From Alphaproteobacteria bacterium (lineage in GTDB: Bacteria; Pseudomonadota; Alphaproteobacteria; JAEULC01), in assembly GCA_023150455.1 (NCBI GenBank), contig JAKLKW010000069.1:1-36370 (forward strand): 36,370 nucleotides of DNA, in the 5' to 3' direction. Made by a program: the position numbers and the translations under genes. The notes under the pieces were generated by a model that was not told the DNA's origin, ran no database searches, and saw only the letters and a list, made by a program, of their open reading frames with translations. This document shows positions 24,980 through 35,008 of the stretch, one piece after another; positions within the stretch are counted from its first letter, which is position 1, and each line of letters starts with the position of its first letter.

Positions 24980-25115
24980 GACGTCCAGGGCACGGGCTGT
25001 GCGGTCCGCCAGGCGGCAATATCCCTGGGGCCAATACTCATCTCATGGGAGCTGTCCCTGCCGGGGCTCAGGCCCCGGTACATGGCGCCCACCTGCTGTA
25101 GCAGGCCACAGAGGA
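24980..25115 (+). ncRNA. ssrS: 6S RNA (SsrS)
   Basis: This sits between zapA and the 5-formyl-THF cyclo-ligase gene, the conserved home of ssrS in Proteobacteria. Stretches typical of alphaproteobacterial 6S are visible: GCGGTCCGCCAGGCGG, ATCCCTGGGGCCAATACTCA, a large central bubble, GGGAGCTGTCCCTGCCGGGG and the GC-rich apical hairpin GGGGCTCAGGCCCC, then GGCGCCCACCTGCTGTAGC. The ends CTGTG (24997-25001) and CACAG (25107-25111) can close the long stem. 6S RNA mimics an open promoter and sequesters sigma70-RNA polymerase in slow growth. Ends are estimated. No own promoter is obvious, so it may be processed from the zapA transcript. Confidence 0.8.
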
Positions 25116-25765
25116 TGAGACACGCCAGCGACCGCAACGGCTCTGCCCGCCTTTCTCCCGCCGCGCCCCAGCGATCAACCGGCCTCGACGCCGAGAAGAA
25201 GGCGCTGCGCGCCGCTCAGACGGAACGCCGCGCCCGGCTCGCGCGCGCGGCGGGGCCGCGGGCCGGCGAAGAGCTGCGCGACGGCTTCCTCGCCGACGTC
25301 CCGCTGCCGCCACCCGGCGCGGTCGTCTCCGCCTTCTGGCCCATGGGCGACGAGATCGACGTGCGGCCGCTGCTCGAACGTCTCGACGCGTTGGGCTACC
25401 GCTGCTCACTGCCGGTGACGGTCGGTCGCGGCAAGCCGCTCGTGTTCCGCCGCTGGTCGCCGGGCCTGGCGCTCGTGCCCGGCGGCTTCGGCACCTCGGT
25501 GCCGCCGGAAGACCAGCCGCTCGCGACGCCCGACCTGCTGATCGTGCCGCTGCTCGCGTTCGACCGGCAGGGCTATCGCCTCGGCTACGGCGGCGGTTTC
25601 TACGACCGCACGCTGGAAGCGCTGCGCGCGGCCGGCCGGCCGCATCTTGCGGTCGGGGTCGGCTATGCGGGGCAGGAGGTCGCCCGGGTGCCCCATCACG
25701 AAGGCGACCAGCGCCTGGACTGGGTGGTCACGGAACGCGACGCGTTCCGCGCCGCCGGGGCCTGA
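25115..25765 (+). CDS. 5-formyltetrahydrofolate cyclo-ligase
   Basis: 216 residues. ATG 25115 is favoured, since the frame upstream lies in the 6S RNA. It converts 5-formyl-THF to 5,10-methenyl-THF with ATP. Motifs: an N-terminal helix with ALRAAQTERRARLARAAG, VVSAFWPMGDEIDVRPLLE (substrate region), and the signature LGYGGGFYDRTLEALR preceded by LIVPLLAFDRQGYR. The C-terminal VGVGYAGQEVARVPHHEGDQRLDWVVTE is typical. The partner relationship with 6S RNA is conserved, as in E. coli ssrS-ygfA. The next gene starts four bases after the stop. Confidence 0.95.
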   Translation: MRHASDRNGSARLSPAAPQRSTGLDAEKKALRAAQTERRARLARAAGPRAGEELRDGFLADVPLPPPGAVVSAFWPMGDEIDVRPLLERLDALGYRCSLPVTVGRGKPLVFRRWSPGLALVPGGFGTSVPPEDQPLATPDLLIVPLLAFDRQGYRLGYGGGFYDRTLEALRAAGRPHLAVGVGYAGQEVARVPHHEGDQRLDWVVTERDAFRAAGA

Positions 25766-25769
25766 GGCG

Positions 25770-26582
25770 ATGCGGCTCCTGTTCTGCGGCGACGTGGTCG
25801 GCCGGTCGGGCCGCGAGGCGGTGACGGGCAACGTGCCGGTGTTGCGCCAGCAGCTCGGCATCGACTTCGTCGTCGCCAACGGCGAGAACGCGGCCGGCGG
25901 CTTCGGCATCACGCTCGACCTCGCCAGGGAGCTGCTCCAGGGCGGCGTCGACGTGATCACGACCGGCAACCATGTCTGGGACCAGCGCCAGGCGATCGGC
26001 CAGATCGCCGCCGAGCCGCGCCTCTTGCGCCCGCTCAACTTCCCGCCCGGCACGCCCGGGCGCGGCGCCGCCGTGTTCCCAGCGCCGGGCGGGCGCAAGG
26101 TGTTCGTCGTCAACCTGATGGGCCGGCTGTTCATGGACGCGCTCGACGACCCGTTCCAGGCGGTCGAGCGCGAGTTGCGCGCGCAGCGAATGGGTCCCGG
26201 CGGCGTCGACGCGATCGTCGTCGACATCCATGCCGAGGCGACGAGCGAGAAGATGGCGGTCGGGCATTTCTGCGACGGCCGCGTGTCGCTGGTGGTGGGC
26301 TCGCACTCGCACGTGCCGACCGCCGACGGCCACATCCTGCCCGGCGGCACGGCCTACCAGACCGACGCCGGCATGTGCGCCGATTACGACTCGGTGATCG
26401 GCATGCAGAAGGGCCCGGCCGTGCAGCGCTTCGTGCGCAAGATGCCGGGCGAGAAGCCGACCGCGGCGGAAGGCCCCGGCACGCTCTGCGCCGTCTACGT
26501 CGAGACCGACGACAGGACGGGCCTCGCCAAGCGCATCGCGCCGGTGCGCGCGGGTGGGAAGCTCAGCCCCGCGATGCCGTGA
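25770..26582 (+). CDS. YmdB-type metallophosphoesterase (TIGR00282 family)
   Basis: 270 residues. The ordered metal ligands of the family are all visible: GDVVGRSGREAV (Asp), NGENAAGGFGI (Glu, Asn), TTGNHVWDQR (Asn, His), DIHAEATSEK (His), GSHSHVPTADG (His pair) and TDAGMCADYDSVIG. The Bacillus homologue YmdB hydrolyses 2',3'-cyclic nucleotides; the activity of the alphaproteobacterial members is inferred. ATG 25770 follows GAGGCG and lies 4 bases after the cyclo-ligase stop, so the two are cotranscribed. Confidence 0.94.
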   Translation: MRLLFCGDVVGRSGREAVTGNVPVLRQQLGIDFVVANGENAAGGFGITLDLARELLQGGVDVITTGNHVWDQRQAIGQIAAEPRLLRPLNFPPGTPGRGAAVFPAPGGRKVFVVNLMGRLFMDALDDPFQAVERELRAQRMGPGGVDAIVVDIHAEATSEKMAVGHFCDGRVSLVVGSHSHVPTADGHILPGGTAYQTDAGMCADYDSVIGMQKGPAVQRFVRKMPGEKPTAAEGPGTLCAVYVETDDRTGLAKRIAPVRAGGKLSPAMP

Positions 26583-26675
26583 GCGCTCGGCGCGGAGGCC
26601 GGGCATGACGCCCACGGGAGATGTTCGATCTGGGATTGAAGCAGGTCGAGCTTGAAGCAGGCCCAGCGATGGGGG

Positions 26676-27080
26676 CTACGCATCCGCGCCGTGACGCGCG
26701 ACCGAGGCGTTCAAGCCCGCCATGATGGCGCGGCCGACCGGCCCGCCGTCGCCGGCGATCGAATGGCGCACGACCGCCCGCAGCGCCTCGAGATGGCCGG
26801 CGATCACCTCGAGCGCCGGCTCGTCGAGCGTGGCGCTGCCGACGAAGCTGCCGAGAGACTCGGCGATGGCGCCGACCAGCGCGCCGTCGGCGTCGCCGGC
26901 GAGCGCGCTGAGCTCCGCGCACAGCTGGACGATGCGCGCGCGACTGTCGCCGCTTCCGCCCGCGCTGCGCGCGGCACCGGCGGCCACGGCCAGCGCCACC
27001 GTGGTGCGCGTCGCCGCCGGCCAGAACCGGTCCGCCGGCGGCTCGGTCGCCTGCGCCTCGGAAGCTTGTGCCGCGATCAT
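26676..27080 (-). CDS. hypothetical protein, Ala-rich
   Basis: 134 residues. The strand was chosen because the frame on this strand gives a normal protein (TRTTVALAVAAGAA, LVGAIAESLGSFVGSATLDE, EPALEVIAGHLEALRAVVRH), while the opposite frame is Arg/Ala/Gly junk. It looks all-helical and soluble. I do not recognise the family. It is divergent from yebC and convergent with the YmdB-type gene; the 93 bases between 26583 and 26675 contain only a direct repeat, TTGAAGCAGG, and no recognisable gene. Confidence 0.65.
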   Translation of the reverse strand: MIAAQASEAQATEPPADRFWPAATRTTVALAVAAGAARSAGGSGDSRARIVQLCAELSALAGDADGALVGAIAESLGSFVGSATLDEPALEVIAGHLEALRAVVRHSIAGDGGPVGRAIMAGLNASVARHGADA

Positions 27081-27136
27081 GGCCGCATCCTGCGGCGTCA
27101 GGCGTTAACATTCCCCCAATAGAGGAAGCCTCGATT

Positions 27137-27173
27137 CCACCGGCATTTGGCCACGGTTTTCCCCTGCCGGTGG
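27137..27173. repeat. inverted repeat between divergent genes
   Basis: CCACCGGCA (27137-27145) and TGCCGGTGG (27165-27173) are perfect 9-bp arms with a 19-base centre, in the divergent intergenic region upstream of yebC. It could be an operator or a hairpin in a leader transcript. A GATTC (GANTC, CcrM-type site) overlaps its left end. Confidence 0.45.
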
Positions 27174-27289
27174 CCCAATTCCTGCCATATTGGTCTGTTA
27201 GCCGGATGATGGAGCGGCTTCTCCTCCCGCGACAACATCTGGTATAAGCAACCGTTTGAAACTACAGGAGCTAGGGCCGCACCCGCGCC

Positions 27290-28039
27290 ATGGCTGGTCA
27301 TTCCCAATTCAAGAACATCATGCACCGCAAGGGGCGGCAGGACGCCCAGCGGTCGAAGCTCTTCGCCAAGATCGGGCGCGAGTTGACGGTCGCCGCCAAG
27401 TCGGGCATGCCCGACCCGGCCATGAACCCGCGCCTGCGCGCCGCCGTGCAGGCCGCGCGCGCCGTCAACATGCCGCGCGACACGATCGAGCGCGCGATCA
27501 AGAAGGGCTCCGGCGTCGGCGCCGACGGCAACTACGAGGAAGTGCGCTACGAGGGCTTCGGTCCGGGCGGCGTGGCGATCATCGTCGAGGCGCTCACCGA
27601 CAACCGCAACCGCACCGCCGGCGAGATCCGCACCGCCTTCGGCAAGCACGGCGGCACGCTCGGCGAGACCAACTCGGTCAGCTACCAGTTCGGCCGCGTC
27701 GGCGAGGTGTTCTATCCCGCCAAGGTCGCCGGCGGCGAGCAGATGTTCGAGGCCGCGCTCGAGGCCGGCGCCGACGACGTGACCTCGGACGACGAAGGCC
27801 ACACGATCCAGTGCGCGCCCGAAGCCCTCGGCCAGGTGCGCGAGGCGCTGGAGGCGAAGTTCGGCGCGCCCGAGAGCGCGCGGCTGTCGTGGAAGCCGCA
27901 GGCCACGATCCCGCTCGACGAGGAGCCGGCGCGCACGCTCCTGAAGCTGCTCGACACGCTGGAGGACAACGACGACGTCCAGTCGGTCGTGGCGAACTTC
28001 GAGATCGCCGACGATCTGATGGCGCGGCTGATGGGGTAG
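27290..28039 (+). CDS. yebC: YebC/PmpR-family protein
   Basis: 249 residues, full length. [20 protein letters not shown] followed by [57 protein letters not shown] and [12 protein letters not shown] are diagnostic. Members were described as transcription regulators, and some YebC proteins act on ribosomes at polyproline stretches, which is of interest because tolA downstream encodes long proline runs. A TATAAG -10 element lies at 27243-27248. The Shine-Dalgarno before ATG 27290 is weak (AGGAG is over 20 bases away). It is the first gene of the yebC-ruvCAB run. Confidence 0.96.
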   Translation: MAGHSQFKNIMHRKGRQDAQRSKLFAKIGRELTVAAKSGMPDPAMNPRLRAAVQAARAVNMPRDTIERAIKKGSGVGADGNYEEVRYEGFGPGGVAIIVEALTDNRNRTAGEIRTAFGKHGGTLGETNSVSYQFGRVGEVFYPAKVAGGEQMFEAALEAGADDVTSDDEGHTIQCAPEALGQVREALEAKFGAPESARLSWKPQATIPLDEEPARTLLKLLDTLEDNDDVQSVVANFEIADDLMARLMG

Positions 28040-28047
28040 CGGGCCCG

Positions 28048-28563
28048 ATGCGCCTCATCGGCCTCGACCCGGGCCTGCGCCATACCGGCTGGGGCGTCAT
28101 CGACGTGGACGGAAACCGCCTTCGCTTCGTCGCCGCCGGCACGGTGTCGACCGGCGCGGCGCAGAAGCTGCCCGAGCGCCTGGCGCTGCTGCACGACGGC
28201 TTGAAGGCGGTGCTCGCGCTGCACCGGCCCGACGAGGCCGCGGTGGAGGAGACCTTCGTCAACAAGAACCCCGACTCGACGCTGAAGCTGGGCCTCGCGC
28301 GCGGCGTGGTGCTGCTGGTCCCGGCGCTTGGCGGCATTCCGGTCGGCGAGTACTCGGCCAACCACATCAAGAAGTCGATCGTCGGCGCCGGCCACGCCGA
28401 CAAGGACCAGGTCGCCATGATGGTGCAGCGCCTGCTGCCGGGATCGGGCGTGCACGGCAAGGACGCCGCCGACGCGCTGGCGGTCGCCATCTGCCACGCG
28501 CATCACCGCGGCACCGAGCGGCGCCTGGCGGCCGGGCGCGTGCTCGCGGGCGCCGCGCCATGA
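28048..28563 (+). CDS. ruvC: Holliday junction endonuclease RuvC
   Basis: 171 residues. The catalytic acidic residues are placed as expected: Asp in [18 protein letters not shown], Glu in [19 protein letters not shown], and the closing [15 protein letters not shown] with its Asp pair. RuvC cuts Holliday junctions resolved by RuvAB in recombination repair. It starts 8 bases after the yebC stop, and its stop overlaps the ruvA ATG (ATGA), so yebC-ruvC-ruvA-ruvB is one operon. Confidence 0.97.
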   Translation: MRLIGLDPGLRHTGWGVIDVDGNRLRFVAAGTVSTGAAQKLPERLALLHDGLKAVLALHRPDEAAVEETFVNKNPDSTLKLGLARGVVLLVPALGGIPVGEYSANHIKKSIVGAGHADKDQVAMMVQRLLPGSGVHGKDAADALAVAICHAHHRGTERRLAAGRVLAGAAP

Positions 28564-29186
28564 TCGCGCGGCTGAGCGGCAGCGTGGCCGAGATCGGCGC
28601 CGACTTCGCCGTGATCGACTGCGCCGGCGTCGGCTACATGGCGCAGTGCTCGGCGCGCACGCTGGCGAGCCTGCCGCCGGTCGGCGCCCAGGCGACGCTG
28701 CTGGTCGAGACGCTGATGCGCGAGGACGCGATCCGGCTGATCGGCTTCACCGACCGCGCCGAGCGCGACTGGTACCGCCTGCTGGTGACGGTGCAGGGCG
28801 TCGGGCCGCGCATCGCGCTTTCGATCCTGTCGGTGCTCGACGCCGACGAGCTGCTGGCGGCGATCGCCGCCGGCGACAAGGCCAGTGTCGGCCGCGCCGA
28901 CGGCGTGGGCCCGAAGCTGGCGCAGCGCATCGTCTCGGAGCTCAAGGACAAGGCCGGCGCCATGTTCCTCGGCCGCATGGCCCAGGCGCCGCGCGGCGAC
29001 GGGCTGAAGCCGGTCGCGGCCGACGCGCTGACCGGCGCCGCCAACGACGCCGTGTCCGCCCTCGTCAACCTCGGCTACCGCCAGGCCGAGGCGTTCGGCG
29101 CGGTGGCTTCCGCGGCGCAGGCGCTCGGCGCCAAGGCCACCGTCGACGCGCTGATCCGCGCCGGCCTCAAGGAGCTGGCGCGATGA
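28560..29186 (+). CDS. ruvA: Holliday junction helicase subunit RuvA
   Basis: 208 residues. The N-terminal OB domain is [20 protein letters not shown], with GVGYMAQCS. The helix-hairpin-helix motifs are [17 protein letters not shown] and [19 protein letters not shown], and the C-terminal domain III ([20 protein letters not shown]) contacts RuvB. RuvA binds the four-way junction as a tetramer. Both ends overlap the neighbouring genes by four bases. Confidence 0.97.
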   Translation: MIARLSGSVAEIGADFAVIDCAGVGYMAQCSARTLASLPPVGAQATLLVETLMREDAIRLIGFTDRAERDWYRLLVTVQGVGPRIALSILSVLDADELLAAIAAGDKASVGRADGVGPKLAQRIVSELKDKAGAMFLGRMAQAPRGDGLKPVAADALTGAANDAVSALVNLGYRQAEAFGAVASAAQALGAKATVDALIRAGLKELAR

Positions 29187-30265
29187 CGAAGCCGCCGAAG
29201 GCGGGCCCGGCGGAGACGAAGGTCGAGCGGCCGGTGTCGGCCGAGTTCGCCAACGCCGACCACGGCGAGAGCACGCTGCGCCCGCAGCTTCTGGAGGACT
29301 TCGTCGGCCAGGAGGCGGCGCGCGCCAACCTGCGCGTGTTCGTCGACGCCGCCCGCGCCCGCGGCGAGGCGCTCGACCACGTGCTGTTCTACGGGCCGCC
29401 CGGCCTCGGCAAGACGACGCTGGCGCAGATCGTCGCGCGCGAGCTGGGCGTGGGATTCCGCGCCACCTCGGGACCCGTGATCCAGCGCGCCGGCGACCTG
29501 GCCGCGCTGCTCACCAACCTGCAGCCGCGCGACGTGCTGTTCATCGACGAGATTCATCGCCTCAATCCTGCCGTAGAGGAGATCCTTTATCCCGCGATGG
29601 AGGATTTCCAGCTCGACCTGATCATCGGCGAGGGACCGGCGGCGCGCTCGGTGCGCATCGACCTGGAGAAGTTCACGCTGGTCGGCGCCACCACCCGCTC
29701 GGGCCTGATCACCACCCCCTTGCGCGAGCGCTTCGGCATCCCGCTGCGGCTCAACTTCTACACGCCGGCGGAGCTCGAGAAGATCGTGCGCCGCGGCGCC
29801 CGGCTGCTCGGCGTCGAGTTCAGCGACGCGGGCGCCGCCGAGATCGCCCGGCGCTCGCGCGGGACGCCGCGCGTGGCCGGCCGCCTGCTGCGGCGCGTGC
29901 GCGATTTCGTCTCGCTCGAGCCCGACCAGCGCATCGACGCCGAGGCGGCGGATCGGGCGCTCAACCGGCTGGGCGTCGACCGGATGGGGCTCGATGCCAT
30001 GGACCGGCGCTACCTCACGGTGATCGCCGACAACTACGGCGGCGGGCCGGTCGGCGTGGAGACGCTGGCGGCCGCGCTCAGCGAGCAGCGCGACACGATC
30101 GAGGAAGTGATCGAGCCGTTCCTGATCCAGCAGGGCCTGCTGCAGCGCACGCCGCGCGGGCGCATGCTCGCCGACGGCGGCTGGCGCCACCTCGACCGCG
30201 CCGTGCCGGCGCGCGACCCCGCGCAGATGGAGCTGCTCGGCGCGGCGGAGGCGGCGGATGGCTGA
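29183..30265 (+). CDS. ruvB: Holliday junction branch-migration ATPase RuvB
   Basis: 360 residues. AAA+ core: Walker [20 protein letters not shown], Walker [21 protein letters not shown], sensor 1 [22 protein letters not shown] (with the arginine finger region), sensor 2 [19 protein letters not shown], and a winged-helix end with [20 protein letters not shown] and [18 protein letters not shown]. It drives branch migration on RuvA. The stop lies 5 bases inside ybgC, so the recombination operon runs straight into the Tol-Pal operon. Confidence 0.97.
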   Translation: MTKPPKAGPAETKVERPVSAEFANADHGESTLRPQLLEDFVGQEAARANLRVFVDAARARGEALDHVLFYGPPGLGKTTLAQIVARELGVGFRATSGPVIQRAGDLAALLTNLQPRDVLFIDEIHRLNPAVEEILYPAMEDFQLDLIIGEGPAARSVRIDLEKFTLVGATTRSGLITTPLRERFGIPLRLNFYTPAELEKIVRRGARLLGVEFSDAGAAEIARRSRGTPRVAGRLLRRVRDFVSLEPDQRIDAEAADRALNRLGVDRMGLDAMDRRYLTVIADNYGGGPVGVETLAAALSEQRDTIEEVIEPFLIQQGLLQRTPRGRMLADGGWRHLDRAVPARDPAQMELLGAAEAADG

Positions 30266-30731
30266 GCCCCGGACGGCCGAGCGACGGACGGATGGAGCGC
30301 AGGCGGCCGGCGGAACCGGCGCCGATGTCCACGTGTTCCCGCTCCGGGTGTACTACGAGGACACCGACGCGGGCGGCGTCGTGTACCATGCCAACTACTT
30401 GCGTTTCGCCGAGCGGGCGCGTAGCGAGATGCTGCGCGCGGCCGGGGTCACGAACGTCGAGCTGATGGCGCGCGAGGGCTTGGCCTTCACGATCAGGCGC
30501 TGCGAGGTGGATTTCCTCAAGCCGGCCCGCCTGGACGACGTCCTGGAAGTCCACACGCGCGTGCTGGCGCTGAAAGGCGCGCGCGTCGAGGCCGAGCAGG
30601 TCGTCAGGCGCGACGGCGACGACCTCGCGCGGCTGAAGCTCGAGATCGCCTGCATCGACCGCGCCGGCCGCCCGGCGCGGCTGCCGGCCGTGCTGACCGG
30701 CGCGCTCGCCGCTGCGCCGCAAGCGGGCTGA
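30258..30731 (+). CDS. ybgC: Tol-Pal-associated acyl-CoA thioesterase YbgC
   Basis: 157 residues. The hotdog-fold active site is [28 protein letters not shown] (Asp of DTDAGG, His of VYHANY), followed by [20 protein letters not shown]. YbgC hydrolyses acyl-CoAs and interacts with acyl carrier protein and phospholipid synthesis enzymes in other bacteria. It is the conserved first gene of tol-pal operons. It overlaps ruvB by 8 bases; the N-terminal 30 residues before the domain are low-complexity, so a later start is possible. Confidence 0.95.
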   Translation: MAEPRTAERRTDGAQAAGGTGADVHVFPLRVYYEDTDAGGVVYHANYLRFAERARSEMLRAAGVTNVELMAREGLAFTIRRCEVDFLKPARLDDVLEVHTRVLALKGARVEAEQVVRRDGDDLARLKLEIACIDRAGRPARLPAVLTGALAAAPQAG

Positions 30732-30777
30732 ACCCGGCAACCCGGACCCAACTGGATCGGAAACAACGGAAGAACCC

Positions 30778-31497
<720 letters not shown>

Positions 31498-31501
31498 AGC
31501 C

Positions 31502-31990
31502 ATGGCGGCGCAACTGGTCTCGGCCCGCCGGCGCGGCCGGCAGGGCTACCAGAAGATGAGCGACATCAACGTGACGCCGTTCATCGACGTCATGCTGGTG
31601 CTGCTGATCGTCTTCATGGTGACCGCGCCGCTGATCATCGCCGGCGCGGCGATCGAGCTGCCGGCCGACAGCGCCGCGATCGCCGCCGCGCCGGACGACC
31701 GCACCATCGTGCTCAAGGTCGGGGCCAACGGCGACATCACGCTCAAGGACAAGAAGGTCGAGCCGGCCGTGCTGGTGCCCGAGATCCAGCGCCTCGCGGC
31801 CGGCGACCTGGCCAAGCCCATCGTCGTGGTCGGCGACCGGCAGGCGACCTACGGCCAGGTGGCGTCGGTGCTGGGGCCGTTGTCGGCGGCCGGCTTCACC
31901 GGCCTCGCGCTCGGCAAGATCGAAACCGGCGGGACGCCCGCCGGCGCGCCGAAGCCGGCCGCCGCGCCGCCGGCGCGCAAGCGGAGCTGA
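31502..31990 (+). CDS. TolR/ExbD-family protein, first of two tandem copies
   Basis: 162 residues. After a basic start (SARRRGRQGYQKMS), DINVTPFIDVMLVLLIVFMV is the single membrane segment with the proton-carrying Asp (D29). The periplasmic domain (DRTIVLKVGANGDITLKD, KPIVVVGDRQATYGQVASVL) follows, with an Ala/Pro-rich basic tail. It is a true TolR/ExbD by fold, but the region after the membrane segment (AGAAIELPADSAAI) and the tail differ from the second copy. It lies 4 bases after tolQ and 4 bases before the second copy. It may form a heterodimer with the next protein inside the TolQ pentamer, or serve a separate function; neither can be decided here. Confidence 0.9.
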   Translation: MAAQLVSARRRGRQGYQKMSDINVTPFIDVMLVLLIVFMVTAPLIIAGAAIELPADSAAIAAAPDDRTIVLKVGANGDITLKDKKVEPAVLVPEIQRLAAGDLAKPIVVVGDRQATYGQVASVLGPLSAAGFTGLALGKIETGGTPAGAPKPAAAPPARKRS

Positions 31991-31994
31991 GGCG

Positions 31995-32486
31995 ATGGCG
32001 GCGGCCTTGATGGGCGGCGGCGGGCGCCTGCGCGGCGTGCGCATAACGCAGCGCATCAGCGACATCAACGTCACGCCCTTCGTCGACGTGATGCTGGTGC
32101 TGCTGGTCGTCTTCATGATCGCAGCACCCCTGATCTCGACCACCGTGCCCGTGCGCCTGCCCAACGTCGAGGCCAAGCCGATCACCGACCAGCAGGAGCG
32201 GCTGGTGATCACGCTCGACCGCGAGGGCAATATCTTCCTGATGGACACGCAGCTCGAGAGCGAGGCGCTGGCGCCCCGCCTCAAGGCCATCGCCGAGGCG
32301 AAGAAGGACACGCGCGTCTCGCTGCGCGTCGACGCCGAGCAGCGCTACGGCGCCGTGCTCGACCTGATGGAGCGGCTGCAAGGCGCCGGCTTCGCCAAGG
32401 TCGACCTGATCTTCGACCCGATCGAGGTGGCGTTGGCGGCGCAGCGCGCCCAGGCGCAGACCCAGACGCAGGGCGTCAGGCCGTGA
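31995..32486 (+). CDS. tolR: TolR, second of two tandem copies
   Basis: 163 residues. The Gly/Arg-rich start (MGGGGRLRGV), SDINVTPFVDVMLVLLVVFMIAAPLISTTVPVRLPNVEA with D31, and the periplasmic EERLVITLDREGNIFLMD-like strand (here QERLVITLDREGNIFLMD) and ERLQGAGFAKVDLIFDP resemble canonical alphaproteobacterial TolR more than the first copy does, so the symbol is placed here. It ends in a Gln-rich tail (RAQAQTQTQ). Both copies keep the Asp and the INVTPF.DVMLVLL core, so both should be able to carry protons with TolQ. It lies 16 bases before tolA. Confidence 0.92.
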   Translation: MAAALMGGGGRLRGVRITQRISDINVTPFVDVMLVLLVVFMIAAPLISTTVPVRLPNVEAKPITDQQERLVITLDREGNIFLMDTQLESEALAPRLKAIAEAKKDTRVSLRVDAEQRYGAVLDLMERLQGAGFAKVDLIFDPIEVALAAQRAQAQTQTQGVRP

Positions 32487-32502
32487 CGAGGTCAGCCGAT
32501 CG

Positions 32503-33501
32503 ATGAGCGACCGCCGCGCCATACCGACGCGCCCCGGCGAGGAGAGCGACTGGTCCGACCGCACCGAGATGCGCGTCGGCTTCGCCGTCTCGGTGGCGCT
32601 GCATGGCGCGATCCTGGCGGCGCTGGTCGTCGGCATCCCCTACAGCTCGAGCCCGCGCTCGATCCTCGACCAGGTCGTGCCCGTCGACTTCGTCACGATC
32701 GCCGAGAAGCCGGCCGCCCCCAAGGTCGAGCCGCCGAAGCCGAAGCCGCTGGAGCCGCCCAAGCTGCCCGATCCGCCCAAGGAGACGAAGATCGAGCCGC
32801 CCCCGCCGGCACCGCCGCCGCCACCGCCGCCGCCGCCGCAGGAGGCCAAGCCCGAGCCGCCCAAGGTCGAGCCGCCGAAGCCCGAGCCTCCGCCCCCGCC
32901 GCCGCCCAAGGTGGTCGAGGCGCCCAAGCCCGAGGTGAAGCCCCCGCCGCCGCCGCCCCCGCCGCCGAAGAAGGTTGAGGCGCCGAAGCCGCCGCCGAAG
33001 CCCGAGCCCAAGAAGCCGGAGCCGCCGAAGAAGCAGGACGATTTCGCCTCGGTGCTGAAGACGATCGAGCAGCTGAAGCGCGACCGCGCGCCGCAGCTCA
33101 CGCCGCCGCAGCCCAAGCAGGCGCAGGTGCAGCCGCCGCCGCCGCAGACCGCGATGAATTTCGCCCAGCAGCTGACCGGCACCGAGCTCGACGGCGTGCG
33201 CGAGCAGATCAAGCCGTGCTGGAACCCGAACTTCGGCGGCCGCAACGCGCAGGACATGGTGGTGGAGGTCGAGGTCTGGGCCAACCCGGACGGCACCATC
33301 CAGCGCGCGCAGGCGCGCCGCAACATGCGCATGGCGAGCGACCCGTTCTACCTGAGCGCCACGGAGGCGGCGGAACGCGCCGTGCTCAATCCCCGTTGCG
33401 CCGGGATCAATGGACAGCCACTGAGATTACCGCGGGAGAAGTACGAACAATGGAGATTCTTCGTGCTGGTATTCGACCCGAAGCAGATGCTGGGGATGTG
33501 A
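32503..33501 (+). CDS. tolA: TolA, proline-rich type
   Basis: 332 residues. Short cytoplasmic start, one membrane segment (about 25-46, containing [15 protein letters not shown] with the TonB/TolA-type Ser-His), then residues about 65-190 made almost entirely of Pro, Lys and Glu, with runs of up to eight prolines. The globular TolA C-terminal domain (about 215-332) begins [22 protein letters not shown] and has two cysteines (CW and NPRCAG), as in other TolA domain III. TolA spans the periplasm and links the TolQR motor to TolB/Pal. The TonB-like extended linker replaces the Ala-rich helix of enterobacterial TolA. Its stop overlaps the tolB start. Confidence 0.93.
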   Translation: MSDRRAIPTRPGEESDWSDRTEMRVGFAVSVALHGAILAALVVGIPYSSSPRSILDQVVPVDFVTIAEKPAAPKVEPPKPKPLEPPKLPDPPKETKIEPPPPAPPPPPPPPPQEAKPEPPKVEPPKPEPPPPPPPKVVEAPKPEVKPPPPPPPPPKKVEAPKPPPKPEPKKPEPPKKQDDFASVLKTIEQLKRDRAPQLTPPQPKQAQVQPPPPQTAMNFAQQLTGTELDGVREQIKPCWNPNFGGRNAQDMVVEVEVWANPDGTIQRAQARRNMRMASDPFYLSATEAAERAVLNPRCAGINGQPLRLPREKYEQWRFFVLVFDPKQMLGM

Positions 33502-34832
33502 TGATGAGACGCCTGCTCGCCTTCGCGGCCTTCGCGCTCATGATCGCCCTGGCTTCCGCGGCCCGCGCGCAGCTGCGGATCGACATCACGCAGGGCAACG
33601 TCGAGCCGATGCCGATCGCCCTCACGCCGTTCTACGGCAAGAACGAGGCGGCGGCGACGGCTGGGCGCGAGCTGGCGCAGGTGATCTCGGCCGACCTCGA
33701 GCGCTCCGGCCTGTTCAAGCCGATCGACCCGCGCGCCTTCATCCAGACGCCCGAGGCGCTGCAGACGCAGCCGCGGTTCGCCGACTGGCGCGCGATCGCC
33801 GCGCAGGCGCTGGTCACCGGCGCCGCGGAGGTGCAGACCGACGGCAGGCTCAAGATCGAGTTCCGCCTGTGGGACGCGATCCACGAGAACCAGATGGTCG
33901 GTCTCGCCTATTTCACCGTGCCGCAGAACTGGCGCCGCGTGGCGCACATCATCTCGGACCAGATCTACAAGCGCATCACCGGCGAGGACGGCTATTTCGA
34001 CACCCGCATCGTCTACGTGTCCGAGGCCGGTCCGCAGAACCGCCGCATCAAGCGCCTGGCGATCATGGACCAGGACGGCGCCAACCACCGCTTCCTCACC
34101 GACGGCTCGGCGCTGGTGCTGACGCCGCGCTTCTCGCCGACGACGCAGGACATCACGTATCTCTCGTATTTCAACGGGCAGCCGCGCGTCTACATCTTCA
34201 ACATCGACACCGGCCAGCAGGAGGTGCTCGGCGACTTCCCGGGCATGACCTTCGCGCCGCGCTTCTCGCCCGACGGCAACAGCGTGATCATGAGCCTGTC
34301 GACCGACGGCAACTCCGAGATCTACTCGATGGACCTGCGCACGCGGCTGGTGAAGCGGCTGACGAACCATCCCGCGATCGACACCTCGCCGTCGATGTCG
34401 CCGGACGGGCGGCAGGTCGTGTTCAACTCGGACCGCGGCGGCGCGCAGCAGCTCTACATCATGGATGCCGACGGAAGGAACGTGCGCCGCATCAGCTTCG
34501 GCGACGGCCGCTACGCGACGCCGGTATGGTCGCCGCGCGGCGACCTGATCGCCTTCACCAAGTTCGGCAAGGGGAACAGCACCTTCTACATCGGCGTGAT
34601 GAAGACGGACGGCAGCGGCGAGCGGCTGCTGGCCTCGAGCTTCCTCGACGAGGGTCCGACCTGGGCGCCGAACGGGCGCGTGCTGATGTTCTTCCGCCAG
34701 ACCCCGGCCAACGCCAGCGGCCAGGGCGGCTCCAGCCGGCTGCACAGCGTCGACCTCACCGGATACAACCTGCGGGAGGTCGTGACGCCGACCGATGCAT
34801 CCGATCCGGCGTGGTCGCCGCTAATTCCCTAG
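33501..34832 (+). CDS. tolB: Tol-Pal periplasmic protein TolB
   Basis: 443 residues. A clear signal peptide ([20 protein letters not shown], cut near ARA-Q) is followed by the TolB N-terminal domain ([20 protein letters not shown]), then a six-bladed beta-propeller with repeated motifs of the form [25 protein letters not shown] and [15 protein letters not shown]. It binds Pal and TolA at the outer-membrane side of the periplasm. ATG 33501 overlaps the tolA TGA; ATG 33504 is an equally likely start. The following 176 bases to pal contain a probable promoter. Confidence 0.96.
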   Translation: MMRRLLAFAAFALMIALASAARAQLRIDITQGNVEPMPIALTPFYGKNEAAATAGRELAQVISADLERSGLFKPIDPRAFIQTPEALQTQPRFADWRAIAAQALVTGAAEVQTDGRLKIEFRLWDAIHENQMVGLAYFTVPQNWRRVAHIISDQIYKRITGEDGYFDTRIVYVSEAGPQNRRIKRLAIMDQDGANHRFLTDGSALVLTPRFSPTTQDITYLSYFNGQPRVYIFNIDTGQQEVLGDFPGMTFAPRFSPDGNSVIMSLSTDGNSEIYSMDLRTRLVKRLTNHPAIDTSPSMSPDGRQVVFNSDRGGAQQLYIMDADGRNVRRISFGDGRYATPVWSPRGDLIAFTKFGKGNSTFYIGVMKTDGSGERLLASSFLDEGPTWAPNGRVLMFFRQTPANASGQGGSSRLHSVDLTGYNLREVVTPTDASDPAWSPLIP

Positions 34833-34903
34833 CCACATGATGATCGCGGCGGACATGACTGATTTGGCAGGAAAAACCATGGTCGAACTATTGCTATCGA
34901 CTG

Positions 34904-34933
34904 TTGTAATTTGGTACCGGCCATGTGTATAAG
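34904..34933 (+). promoter_or_regulatory. putative promoter of pal
   Basis: TTGTAA (34904-34909) and TATAAG (34928-34933), spacer 18, in a short A/T-rich patch between tolB and pal. It would give pal, an abundant lipoprotein, extra transcription independent of the upstream operon. Confidence 0.5.
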
Positions 34934-35008
34934 TGCCGGTCCGAACGGCTGTGGGGCTTTCGTCGACGTTGCGCGCTCGGGGACGAGCGATCTGTGAAGG
35001 AGTTCGAC

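Noticed and set aside
26495..26683. Small minus-strand ORF of 62 codons downstream of the Ala-rich hypothetical gene
   Set aside because: It mostly overlaps the end of the YmdB-type gene, lacks a ribosome-binding site and shows no recognisable domain.
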